From the NCBI GenBank assembly GCA_021850505.1, contig JAJZLW010000090.1, forward strand, positions 6,261 through 17,644: a DNA stretch of 11,384 nt. The letters run 5' to 3'. Origin of the DNA: Thermoplasmata archaeon (lineage in GTDB: Archaea > Thermoplasmatota > Thermoplasmata > Thermoplasmatales > Thermoplasmataceae). Within the stretch, counting starts at the first letter, position 1. The number at the start of each line of letters is the position of its first letter. Positions 1 to 5,739 of this stretch are shown piece by piece. Position numbers and translations under genes: made by a program. Below the pieces are notes generated by a model. It was not told the origin of the DNA and made no database searches. It saw only the letters and a program-made list of their open reading frames with translations.

Positions 1-126
1 CTTTCAGAATTACTTCAGATACGCGGCAGAATAAAAAAGCTTGCCCGTCTGCTCATAGAAGCGCTTTCTCACGATCCATTATGGGATGGGATCGATCCTG
101 AAAATATAGCTAAGATACAGAGATGA
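1..126 (+). CDS. C-terminal end of an unidentified protein (partial, runs off left edge)
   Basis: Frame 1 is open from the window edge for 41 codons and ends at TGA 124-126. The tail is basic then acidic (for example RIKKLARLLIEAL and DPLWDGIDPENIAKI) and predicts mostly helix, as expected of a real soluble protein C-terminus. The other two plus frames close early. I do not recognise the family. The end overlaps the last 17 bases of the convergent phosphatase gene, so the two 3' ends are interleaved. A 41-codon opening can arise by chance, so this is moderate evidence only; the sequence left of the window would decide. Confidence 0.4.
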   Translation, partial: LSELLQIRGRIKKLARLLIEALSHDPLWDGIDPENIAKIQR

Positions 127-841
127 ATACAATAGTAACATCATCATTTCTCATTTTGCCGCTAGATATGAGCGACCCAATAAATGAATCCCAGTTGTCT
201 GCATTCTCTAAAACGGAAAGCCATGGTTTCTCTGTCTTGTTCTGCAGCATCCATTTGGAAATTGCATCTGTTGCAAGTATCAGCGTGTCTCCATCCCTGA
301 GCCTGCCATATTTGACTTCCATCCCCGGCACCTCAACATCCTTGCTCAGTCCAATTGGATAACCATGGCCGCTCCACATCAATCTCGGCGTAAAATTGAG
401 ATCCCGGTAATCGGAATATGGAAAAGACTCCATCTTGGAACCACTCACATGGAAGATACATGAATCACCTATTGTGATGCACCTGTATCTCTTCTGCCCT
501 TCCATTTCAATCTGAATACCAAGGAAAGTTGAATAAGATCCCAGTATTGCCTTGTTCTTCTGGAACCATGGAAGCCCCTCCCATGAGATGCTTCCGTACC
601 ATTCCTTCCTGGCACGATCAAGAATGTGTTTCATAGCCTCCCTGTCATTCATTTCCAGGCTTGGTGGATCGTCTGTAAACGTCTTGACAAGTGCTCTGGC
701 CCAGACCTTTGAAAAACTGGACTCCGTAGCACCGTCAGCTATTGCAAAAGCGCCCTTCTCAGGAAGCAGGGAGTAAGCGTCCTCGTACTCCTCTGCCCTG
801 TAACCGGATTTCTGCCTGTGAAATTCTCTGACCGAGAGCAA
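110..841 (-). CDS. PP2C-family protein phosphatase
   Basis: This 243-residue protein belongs to the PPM/PP2C metal-dependent serine/threonine phosphatases (bacterial-type PP2C_2 group). The metal-site acidic residues are present: D21 in EDAYS, D36-G37 in ADGATES, G125-D126 in TIGDS, D192 in LATDAISKW and D233-D234 in NDDVTIVF. There is no signal peptide or membrane segment, so it should be cytoplasmic. The start is TTG at 841-839: the preceding in-frame codon is the vWA gene's TAG, and the first internal ATG would delete the first metal-binding motifs. Translation is probably coupled to the vWA gene, whose stop codon abuts this start. As the last gene of the kinase-vWA-PP2C operon, its inferred role is to remove phosphate placed by a partner kinase. 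The substrate is unknown. Confidence 0.9.
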   Translation of the reverse strand: MLSVREFHRQKSGYRAEEYEDAYSLLPEKGAFAIADGATESSFSKVWARALVKTFTDDPPSLEMNDREAMKHILDRARKEWYGSISWEGLPWFQKNKAILGSYSTFLGIQIEMEGQKRYRCITIGDSCIFHVSGSKMESFPYSDYRDLNFTPRLMWSGHGYPIGLSKDVEVPGMEVKYGRLRDGDTLILATDAISKWMLQNKTEKPWLSVLENADNWDSFIGSLISSGKMRNDDVTIVFISVS

Positions 842-1681
842 CTATTGCATCTGCCCCTGTGGTCCACGTGTCCCGATATCAATGAATTCGACCAGCTGTT
901 CCAGCTGAGCGTTGAAAACATATGCCCTTGCATTGTCTTTCATATCAATCTGCATTTCTCTTGCGTATCCCACGTACTGTGACGGAAGGACACTAGAGAT
1001 TGAATACAGTGATTTGGCATATTTATCATCAGGTAGTTGCAAATCATCGCTTGGAAATGCTATTGGAGTAGCAGGATTTGACGACAGGTGGCAGTTCCAG
1101 ATCAATGGGGTACCATCTGATGTCCTGAGCTCAAGGATTTCCCTGGCAATCTCCTCAGGGTCCCCATCAGTTGCCTGGCCATCCGTGATGTTAATGAGGA
1201 TCGGCGGATATGATGCGGGGTGATCCTCAACCCATTCATGCATGATATCTTTTGCCATTGACAGTGCCTTGCACATTGGCGTGTCTCCATTCGCAACAGG
1301 ATCAAACCAGACACCGAAATCGTAATCCACTTCAATGTCACCTCCGGATCCATCAGGCACCTTCATCTTCCTCTTTTCAGTCTTGAGTGGATTTGCTGCC
1401 AGTTCTGATATCGGGTGAACCTTGTCTCCTTTAAGAATAGAATCCGCCTTGCCAGTAACAAAACCATAGCCGATAACACCTATGTGGAAATAATCCCTGA
1501 TGCCATCACTTTTCGTGCACCTGAGGACAAAATCGCCAATCTGCCTGTTAATTGCGTCTGACGCTTCCTGTGCTTTGGATCTCTGCCCACCCGGTAGTTT
1601 ATGACTCATAGATCTGGATTGATCAATTAAAAACAATATTAGAGACGGGTTTGTTCTGCTTATCTCTGCTTCGTATGCCAT
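842..1681 (-). CDS. von Willebrand factor A domain protein (TerY-like)
   Basis: This 279-residue protein is a single vWA domain with a complete metal-ion-dependent adhesion site: D20-Q-S22-R-S24 in the first motif, T134 in NGDTPM, and D167 in NITDGQATDGD. Family knowledge: such cytoplasmic vWA proteins bind a divalent metal and act as interaction adaptors, and TerY-type members are repeatedly found beside PP2C phosphatases and kinases. No signal peptide is seen. The ATG at 1681 lies inside the end of the upstream kinase gene (22-nt overlap), and the start fits the family, whose N-terminus runs directly into the first strand. No clear Shine-Dalgarno is visible, so coupling to the kinase gene is likely. 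The inferred role is scaffold or regulated substrate of the kinase/phosphatase pair. Hand counts suggest its GC is clearly higher than that of the kinase gene. Confidence 0.9.
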   Translation of the reverse strand: MAYEAEISRTNPSLILFLIDQSRSMSHKLPGGQRSKAQEASDAINRQIGDFVLRCTKSDGIRDYFHIGVIGYGFVTGKADSILKGDKVHPISELAANPLKTEKRKMKVPDGSGGDIEVDYDFGVWFDPVANGDTPMCKALSMAKDIMHEWVEDHPASYPPILINITDGQATDGDPEEIAREILELRTSDGTPLIWNCHLSSNPATPIAFPSDDLQLPDDKYAKSLYSISSVLPSQYVGYAREMQIDMKDNARAYVFNAQLEQLVEFIDIGTRGPQGQMQ

Positions 1682-2607
1682 AGGTCTTTAACGTCATTTA
1701 TGTTATAAATATTTCTGAATTCCAAATCATCCATCCATTTGTCTGTTATAATTCGGCACCTCTTTGAAACCTCGTCAATATTGCCGAGGTCCAAGAAATA
1801 ATCTGCAGCGTAAAGAGGTTCGATAATCTGATACAGCCCGATTCTTCTTAAAGTATTCACGTTGATAAGGCCCTCAAATCTTTCGAAAACGGGAAGGAGT
1901 TCTGTTAGGTCAAAATCCATTGATATAGCGGCGATATCAAGAGCAAAATCCCCAAAGGAAGCATCAGACCAATCTATGATACCAGAGATATTATTTCCGC
2001 TTTCAGTTATCCTGACATTCTCTCTATAAAGATCACCGTGAATTAATCTGAAGTCATTTTTGTTCATTTCTGAAAGAATATCAGCAGAAACGTCTTTCAA
2101 CGAACGAAAAAAATCTACAGGGATAAATCTGTTAAGCGAGTTGGAAAAAGTAGTGATTAATCCATTCTGGTGCTTCAACCATGTCACTGGAGAATGGATT
2201 GGAAGACCAATTTCAGAACATTTTTCAGGTTTGATGCTCCACAGATATGAAAACAGGATGCCGAAATCCTTCAGGAGTGAATTGGTAAGTTTTTTTACAG
2301 AATTCAAGGGATTACCGCTGATCAGTCGGTATCCACCAAACACATCTCCTTCAGTTATGATATAGGTATAATCGGGAATTTTGAAAGGAAAGTCCTTTAA
2401 AGATTGCAACAATCTTATTTCATTCAACAACTTCGAAACCTGAACACCGTTTTTTGGAAACCTGAAAACGATTTCATTGTTAATTATTAACACATGATTA
2501 TCCCATCCACTGTCAATGAGGACTGAACTTTCAATGTTCAGGTCAGGGAAATATTTCAGAATTCTACTTTTCAGGAACTCTGCGATCGGTTCTCCTTTAT
2601 CTGACAT
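1660..2607 (-). CDS. APH-family (aminoglycoside/choline kinase fold) phosphotransferase
   Basis: This 315-residue kinase-fold protein belongs to the APH family (Pfam APH type), closest in style to APH(2'')-like enzymes. The nucleotide-loop region is SGWDNHV (33-39), followed by a strand with VFRFPK (lysine 52 a candidate ATP-site residue) and a helix-C glutamate, E63. The catalytic loop is H190-G-D192-L...N197 and the metal-binding motif is IIDWSD (D212), followed by FGDFALD. All catalytic residues are intact, so it should be active. The family phosphorylates small molecules (aminoglycosides, choline, homoserine, sugars), and some members modify proteins. Antibiotic resistance is an unlikely role in an archaeal operon with vWA and PP2C genes; a phospho-signalling or metabolite-modifying role is inferred. 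The ATG at 2607 is the only ATG after an in-frame stop (2625-2623). The gene is visibly AT-rich relative to the two downstream genes. Confidence 0.88.
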   Translation of the reverse strand: MSDKGEPIAEFLKSRILKYFPDLNIESSVLIDSGWDNHVLIINNEIVFRFPKNGVQVSKLLNEIRLLQSLKDFPFKIPDYTYIITEGDVFGGYRLISGNPLNSVKKLTNSLLKDFGILFSYLWSIKPEKCSEIGLPIHSPVTWLKHQNGLITTFSNSLNRFIPVDFFRSLKDVSADILSEMNKNDFRLIHGDLYRENVRITESGNNISGIIDWSDASFGDFALDIAAISMDFDLTELLPVFERFEGLINVNTLRRIGLYQIIEPLYAADYFLDLGNIDEVSKRCRIITDKWMDDLEFRNIYNINDVKDLWHTKQR

Positions 2608-2663
2608 TTCTAAACGCCCTTTTTATGTAATTCAAAAGCATAATCGCCGCTGCATGAAGAGGA

Positions 2664-2674
2664 GAATATATTTT
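2664..2674 (-). promoter_or_regulatory. Putative TATA box for the kinase-vWA-PP2C operon
   Basis: The minus strand reads AAAATATATTC here, an archaeal TATA-like element in the 167-bp divergent region. A start about 25 nt downstream would give a short leader of roughly 35 nt before the ATG at 2607. This is pattern recognition only. Confidence 0.4.
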
Positions 2675-2707
2675 CGATATCATTTAAGAGGTAAGAACAT
2701 ATAATGC

Positions 2708-2720
2708 AAAAAGGTTTAAG
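2708..2720 (+). promoter_or_regulatory. Putative BRE/TATA element for the DNA methyltransferase
   Basis: An A-rich BRE-like run followed by GGTTTAAG resembles a weak archaeal promoter. Its spacing would place a start near 2743 and leave a short leader containing the Shine-Dalgarno at 2761-2765. The element diverges from the operon promoter on the other strand, so both share one 167-bp control region. Confidence 0.35.
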
Positions 2721-2760
2721 ATTTGCCCATTAAATTCAGTAAAAAGCAGAGGTTTCATTT

Positions 2761-2765
2761 AGGAG
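2761..2765 (+). promoter_or_regulatory. Shine-Dalgarno AGGAG that fixes the TTG start of the methyltransferase
   Basis: AGGAG lies 9 nt before the TTG at 2775, while an in-frame TAG sits at 2760-2762. The strong ribosome binding site at good spacing is the main reason to choose TTG rather than a later ATG near 2853. Confidence 0.6.
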
Positions 2766-2774
2766 ACGTTTAAA

Positions 2775-3902
2775 TTGAGATCAAAATCTCCAAGTTCAGA
2801 GCGATCGAAGGTTAAGAAAACCAAGGAATCAAATACAGATGGAAATAAGATCATGATCGAATCAAACAAAGGAATTAAAATCGTAGACGATCTGCTTTCC
2901 CTGAATACCATCAACGAAATACAGGAAAAAATTGATCTCATCCAGAAAGACCTCGATCTTGATGATCAGAGGGATAGCATAAAAGACAAAGAAGACCAGA
3001 AACACGTAACACTGGAGTTCTTCAAAATGTATCTCGGTAAGGCCAGCGCTTCATATACACCCGAAAGGGCAAAATATTATCTAAAATCTCTCAAGAAGGC
3101 GCTATCGGAGAAGAGAACAAATAAAATAAACGATATTAACCTCAATCAATGGAAGAATTATAATGATATCAGGACTGGCAGTCTCTGGATTTCTGACAGG
3201 AGGGTCAGCCCACCTGAAAATCTTGCCTGGTATTGGGGAAATTTCATACCAGAAATACCAAGACAATTTCTGATGCGGTATACAAAAGAAAACGACTGGG
3301 TACTTGATCCATTTGCCGGAAGCGGAACTACACTCTTTGAGGCAGCAAGGATGCGTAGAAACGCCATTGGAATTGAATTAAACAGTGATGTAGTGAGCAA
3401 AGTATCTGCTAAAACGAAGGAATTAGGCACCAAAAATGGTGTTGTGACGGAATTTAATCATGGAGATGCGATGAGCCTTGATTTCCGTCGTTTGCTTGGA
3501 TCATATAATATAAAAAATGTACAGATTGTTTTCCTGCATCCCCCATACCACAATATTATAAGGTTCAGTGAAGACCCACAGGATCTCTCTAATAGATCAA
3601 CAGTAGATGATTTTTTGAACGACCTTAAGAGAATCGGAGAGAAATCCTTTGACATTCTTGAAAAAGGGAGATTCCTGGTTCTTGTAATTGGTGACAAATA
3701 TGAATCCGGGAACCTTGTCCCATTGGGGTTTCTGTCAATGAATGCAATGATGCAGGCAGGTTTCAGGATAAAGAGTATAGTTGTGAAGAACATAGAAAAC
3801 AACAAGGGAAAACGGATGCAGGAAGATCTCTGGAGATTTCGGGCACTAGTAGGTGGTTTTTATATATTCAAGCATGAATATATATTCTTATTTCAAAAGT
3901 GA
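2775..3902 (+). CDS. N-4/N-6 DNA methyltransferase (orphan, HPPY variant)
   Basis: This 375-residue protein is an amino-methyltransferase acting on DNA bases (N6-adenine or N4-cytosine), using S-adenosylmethionine. The SAM-binding motif I is DPFAGSGTT (178-186), followed by a motif II acidic residue in GIELN. The catalytic motif IV appears as H255-P-P-Y258, where D, N or S is usual at the first position. Motif I precedes motif IV with no large recognition domain between, and a VIGDK strand and a GF hairpin follow, as in COG0863-like enzymes. About 130 residues of charged, helix-rich sequence (possibly coiled coil at 45-75) precede the catalytic domain and may help recognise the target. The start is TTG at 2775, supported by AGGAG 9 nt upstream. 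No restriction endonuclease is visible nearby, so it is an orphan in this window. The specificity and exact methylated base cannot be read. Confidence 0.87.
   Translation: MRSKSPSSERSKVKKTKESNTDGNKIMIESNKGIKIVDDLLSLNTINEIQEKIDLIQKDLDLDDQRDSIKDKEDQKHVTLEFFKMYLGKASASYTPERAKYYLKSLKKALSEKRTNKINDINLNQWKNYNDIRTGSLWISDRRVSPPENLAWYWGNFIPEIPRQFLMRYTKENDWVLDPFAGSGTTLFEAARMRRNAIGIELNSDVVSKVSAKTKELGTKNGVVTEFNHGDAMSLDFRRLLGSYNIKNVQIVFLHPPYHNIIRFSEDPQDLSNRSTVDDFLNDLKRIGEKSFDILEKGRFLVLVIGDKYESGNLVPLGFLSMNAMMQAGFRIKSIVVKNIENNKGKRMQEDLWRFRALVGGFYIFKHEYIFLFQK
3861..3884. repeat. Perfect 10-bp inverted repeat at the end of the methyltransferase gene
   Basis: TATATATTCA (3861-3870) is followed by the 4-nt loop AGCA and the exact reverse complement TGAATATATA (3875-3884). 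The hairpin lies in the last codons, 16 nt before the TGA codon, and is followed by a T-rich stretch. It could be a 3'-end processing or termination structure. It also contains a TATA-like sequence on both strands. The symmetry is certain; its function is not. Confidence 0.6.
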
Positions 3903-4132
3903 ATATCTTAGGAATGTTCCTGCTGGAGTCATTTATTTATTGAATAATAGATTTCTTTAACATAAGAACACCCCCCAATCGGATGATAAGATAAAAATTT
4001 GAATTCCAAGGATCGAGATATAAAATTTTGATAAGCCTCGAATTTAAAATTAAGTAATGAGTAGGTGGGGAACTCTTCCTTTTATTAATCTCAAATTTAT
4101 CAATTTAAACTATTAAAAAAGCGGTTTCAACA
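3903..4132. other. AT-rich intergenic region without a recognisable gene
   Basis: I see no convincing ORF, tRNA or C/D-box RNA here. Landmarks are a short palindrome AGGAA-TG-TTCCT (3911-3922), a run of six C (3970-3975), and a G-rich island GTAGGTGGGG around 4064-4073 followed by a pyrimidine-rich stretch. The rest is A/T tracts leading to the metal-transporter promoter. Confidence 0.5.
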
Positions 4133-4143
4133 AAAATTTATTT
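4133..4143 (+). promoter_or_regulatory. Putative TATA box of the NRAMP-family transporter
   Basis: AAAATTTATTT fits an archaeal BRE/TATA pattern. A start about 25 nt downstream would lie near 4164, giving a leader of about 28 nt before the TTG at 4192. It overlaps the left edge of the dyad at 4142-4155, which strengthens the case for repressor control. Confidence 0.5.
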
Positions 4144-4155
4144 AGGAGCACCTAA
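4142..4155. promoter_or_regulatory. DtxR/IdeR-like operator dyad upstream of the metal transporter
   Basis: The sequence TTAGGAGCACCTAA is an imperfect palindrome: TTAGG and CCTAA arms are exact reverse complements and the GC centre is symmetric, so 12 of 14 positions match. TTAGG...CCTAA half-sites are the hallmark of iron- or manganese-dependent DtxR/IdeR/MntR-family repressor boxes, and archaea carry such regulators. It lies just downstream of the TATA-like element and ahead of an NRAMP-type gene, exactly where a metal-loaded repressor would block transcription. The AGGAG inside it is about 43 nt from the start codon, too far to be a ribosome site. Confidence 0.55.
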
Positions 4156-4191
4156 TTTCAATTTAGAAAAATCACGAAAAATAAAAAAAAT

Positions 4192-5409
4192 TTGCGGAAT
4201 TACTTGAAATTCTTCGGGCCAGCATGGCTCGTAATGATGGCCGACATGGACGCAAGCAGTACTATAGGTGCGGCTGAGACCGGTGCAGTGTTCAAGTATG
4301 GTCTCGTATGGTTTCTAATCCTTCTTATAATACCACTTTACCTAGTACAGGAAACATCTGGCAGGATCGGGGTAGCAACAGAAAAAGGATTCGGCCAGGT
4401 TATACGCGATAACTATTCTCATAATATTGCTCTACTTACAACAATGCCGATGGTGTTCACTGATGTCATAACTTATATTATAGAGTATCTTGGGATTGCA
4501 ATAGGGCTTTCTTTTTTTGGTGTTCCAATAATTTTTTCGCTTCCAATTTTTTATTTGATTCATCTCGCAGTTGTAATCCGGAGAAAGTATGGTCTAACCG
4601 AGTATATTCTAGTCGCTGTATCAGCCTCCCTTATAGTTGCTTTTTTAGCAACTCTTATGGTTAGGGGAATTAAACCTTACAACCCTGTCTATCTTGTTCC
4701 TTCGTCAGGCTTTCTATTCATACTTGCTGTGAATGTTGGTGCAGTCATTATGCCCTTTATGCTCTTCTTCCAGGCATCTGCAACTGCGGAAAAGATCTCT
4801 CATATCAGAAAGGAAAATCCGGATAAAGAAATTGCTGGAGGTGTTGCCAACGAAAAACATTCAAAATTCAAGAGAATTGCTCTTAAATCGATGAGGATCG
4901 AAACCTTGTTTGGAGCAATTGTTTCCGAAATGCTGATGGTTGTGGTGGAAATGTCCATGAGTGGAATGGGTCCGAATATGAACTTTGCATCAATTCCACA
5001 ACTTTCCAAGGGGCTCTCGGCAATAGCTGGAGTTTATTCCCCGTATCTTTTTGGAATAGGCCTAATAGGGGCTGCGTTTCTTGCCCTCGTGGTGATCTCG
5101 TTAGGAAGTGCATGGGGATTCATGGAAGCTATCGGAATCAAAAGAGAAAAATCATCAACTGTTTATATCCTTGAAAGTTTTCCAGCAGTCATAATAGCGC
5201 TAGTCATACCAGCAACACAATTAATAAACAGTGTCCTCGACTTGCTTGTGGTATTCGTGTTTGTCCTGATAGGGCCTGGAATACTTATGGGTATGATAGC
5301 CAGAAATAAGGCAATAATGCATGATTATTCCACTTCACAAAGAGGTCAGGTAGCTTACTGGACAAGCATAATATTTGTAATAATTTTTGGGATTCTGGCG
5401 TTAATTTGA
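4192..5409 (+). CDS. Divergent NRAMP (SLC11)-family metal-ion transporter
   Basis: This 405-residue polytopic membrane protein has roughly eleven hydrophobic segments with the NRAMP N-terminal start GPAWLV. NRAMP proteins import divalent metals, usually Mn2+ or Fe2+, with proton coupling. The canonical TM1 metal motif DPGN aligns with D20-A-S-S23 here, keeping the aspartate but losing the asparagine. The TM6 motif MPHN aligns with M187-P-F-M190, losing the histidine. This places it in a non-canonical branch whose substrate may differ (Mn, Fe, Mg or other). A charged cytoplasmic loop (about 200-228) is rich in lysine and glutamate. The start is TTG at 4192: no ATG or GTG occurs between it and the in-frame stop at 4153, and later ATGs fall inside TM1. 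The other possible start is TTG at 4204. It appears monocistronic under a putative metal-responsive operator. Confidence 0.85.
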   Translation: MRNYLKFFGPAWLVMMADMDASSTIGAAETGAVFKYGLVWFLILLIIPLYLVQETSGRIGVATEKGFGQVIRDNYSHNIALLTTMPMVFTDVITYIIEYLGIAIGLSFFGVPIIFSLPIFYLIHLAVVIRRKYGLTEYILVAVSASLIVAFLATLMVRGIKPYNPVYLVPSSGFLFILAVNVGAVIMPFMLFFQASATAEKISHIRKENPDKEIAGGVANEKHSKFKRIALKSMRIETLFGAIVSEMLMVVVEMSMSGMGPNMNFASIPQLSKGLSAIAGVYSPYLFGIGLIGAAFLALVVISLGSAWGFMEAIGIKREKSSTVYILESFPAVIIALVIPATQLINSVLDLLVVFVFVLIGPGILMGMIARNKAIMHDYSTSQRGQVAYWTSIIFVIIFGILALI

Positions 5410-5438
5410 CCAATAGCAACAGAGGAAAGCTCGCATTT

Positions 5439-5443
5439 AAAAA
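5439..5443 (-). terminator. T-run downstream of the tRNA pair
   Basis: On the minus strand five consecutive T occur 8 nt after the 3' end of the CAT-anticodon tRNA, within an AAATTTTTAAA context. Short U-runs terminate archaeal transcription, so this is a plausible end of the tRNA transcript, just before the convergent transporter gene's stop. Confidence 0.4.
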
Positions 5444-5451
5444 TTTGGTAA

Positions 5452-5525
5452 TGGGGCCGGTCGGGTTTGAACCGACGGCCACCTGGTTATGAGCCAGGCG
5501 CTCTGCCAGGCTGAGCTACGGCCCC
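5452..5525 (-). tRNA. tRNA with CAT anticodon (elongator Met or Ile2)
   Basis: The 74-nt cloverleaf is complete: acceptor GGGGCCG pairs with CGGCCCC, the D stem is GCTC/GAGC, the anticodon stem CCTGG/CCAGG encloses CTCATAA (anticodon CAT), the T arm is GTCGG-TTCAAAC-CCGAC, and the discriminator is A. CCA is not encoded. The anticodon stem lacks the three G-C pairs of initiators, so it is not initiator Met. A GGG-rich acceptor stem with A73 is reminiscent of archaeal tRNA-Ile2, whose wobble C becomes agmatidine, but elongator Met cannot be excluded by eye. It is the second gene of a two-tRNA transcript. Confidence 0.95.
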
Positions 5526-5526
5526 T

Positions 5527-5598
5527 CGCCGCTGGTCGGGATCGAACCGACGACCGCCCGGTTAACAGCCGGGTGCTCTACCACTGAGCTACGGCGGC
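5527..5598 (-). tRNA. tRNA-Asn (GTT)
   Basis: The 72-nt cloverleaf has D stem GCTC/GAGC, anticodon stem CCCGG/CCGGG around CTGTTAA (anticodon GTT), T arm GTCGG-TTCGATC-CCGAC, and discriminator G73 as in archaeal tRNA-Asn. CCA is not encoded. The acceptor stem GCCGCCG/CAGCGGC has one C6-A67 mismatch. Only one base (5526) separates its 3' end from the following CAT-anticodon tRNA, so both must be processed from one precursor. Confidence 0.95.
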
Positions 5599-5624
5599 CC
5601 TTGGAATTTACGTTATGCTAGACA

Positions 5625-5637
5625 CAATTTTAATTCT
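5625..5637 (-). promoter_or_regulatory. Putative promoter of the tRNA pair
   Basis: The minus strand reads a purine-rich GGGAAAG followed by AATTAAAATTG, a weak BRE/TATA-like element placed so that initiation would fall slightly upstream of the mature tRNA-Asn 5' end at 5598. Weak evidence. Confidence 0.3.
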
Positions 5638-5661
5638 TTCCCTTCGCAATTGATAATAGCG

Positions 5662-5704
5662 TATTTCAGAAATTGGACGGAAAATGCAAATAAAGCCTGA
5701 AATA
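5662..5704. repeat. 8-bp inverted repeat upstream of the ABC-transporter promoter
   Basis: TATTTCAG (5662-5669) and its exact reverse complement CTGAAATA (5697-5704) are separated by 27 nt, 50 to 100 bp upstream of the binding-protein gene's TATA box. It may be a regulator site, but an AT-rich 8-bp match can arise by chance. Confidence 0.4.
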
Positions 5705-5739
5705 GATTGTAAAGCCAATTAAACATATTTCTCTATAGA

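Noticed and set aside
123..362. Plus-strand small ORF opposite the phosphatase gene
   Set aside because: It lies entirely antisense to the PP2C gene, whose conserved motifs prove the minus-strand frame; the product has no recognisable feature.
1660..2607. Aminoglycoside-resistance gene
   Set aside because: The APH fold is clear, but overlap with vWA and PP2C genes in an archaeal operon argues for another role, and APH family membership alone does not define the substrate.
110..2607. Complete tellurium-resistance (Ter) or BREX/Pgl system
   Set aside because: No TerC, TerD, PglZ, BrxC or ATPase partners are visible; only the kinase, vWA and PP2C components are present.
3911..3922. Palindrome AGGAA-TG-TTCCT as an operator
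   Set aside because: Five-base arms just after a stop codon, with no promoter element or gene start nearby; chance is a sufficient explanation.
5452..5525. Initiator tRNA-Met
   Set aside because: The anticodon stem lacks the consecutive G-C pairs flanking the loop that mark initiators.
1660..5598. Integrated element at the tRNA genes
   Set aside because: The stretch is AT-rich and ends at tRNAs, but I see no integrase, transposase or repeat of a tRNA 3' end that would mark attachment sites.
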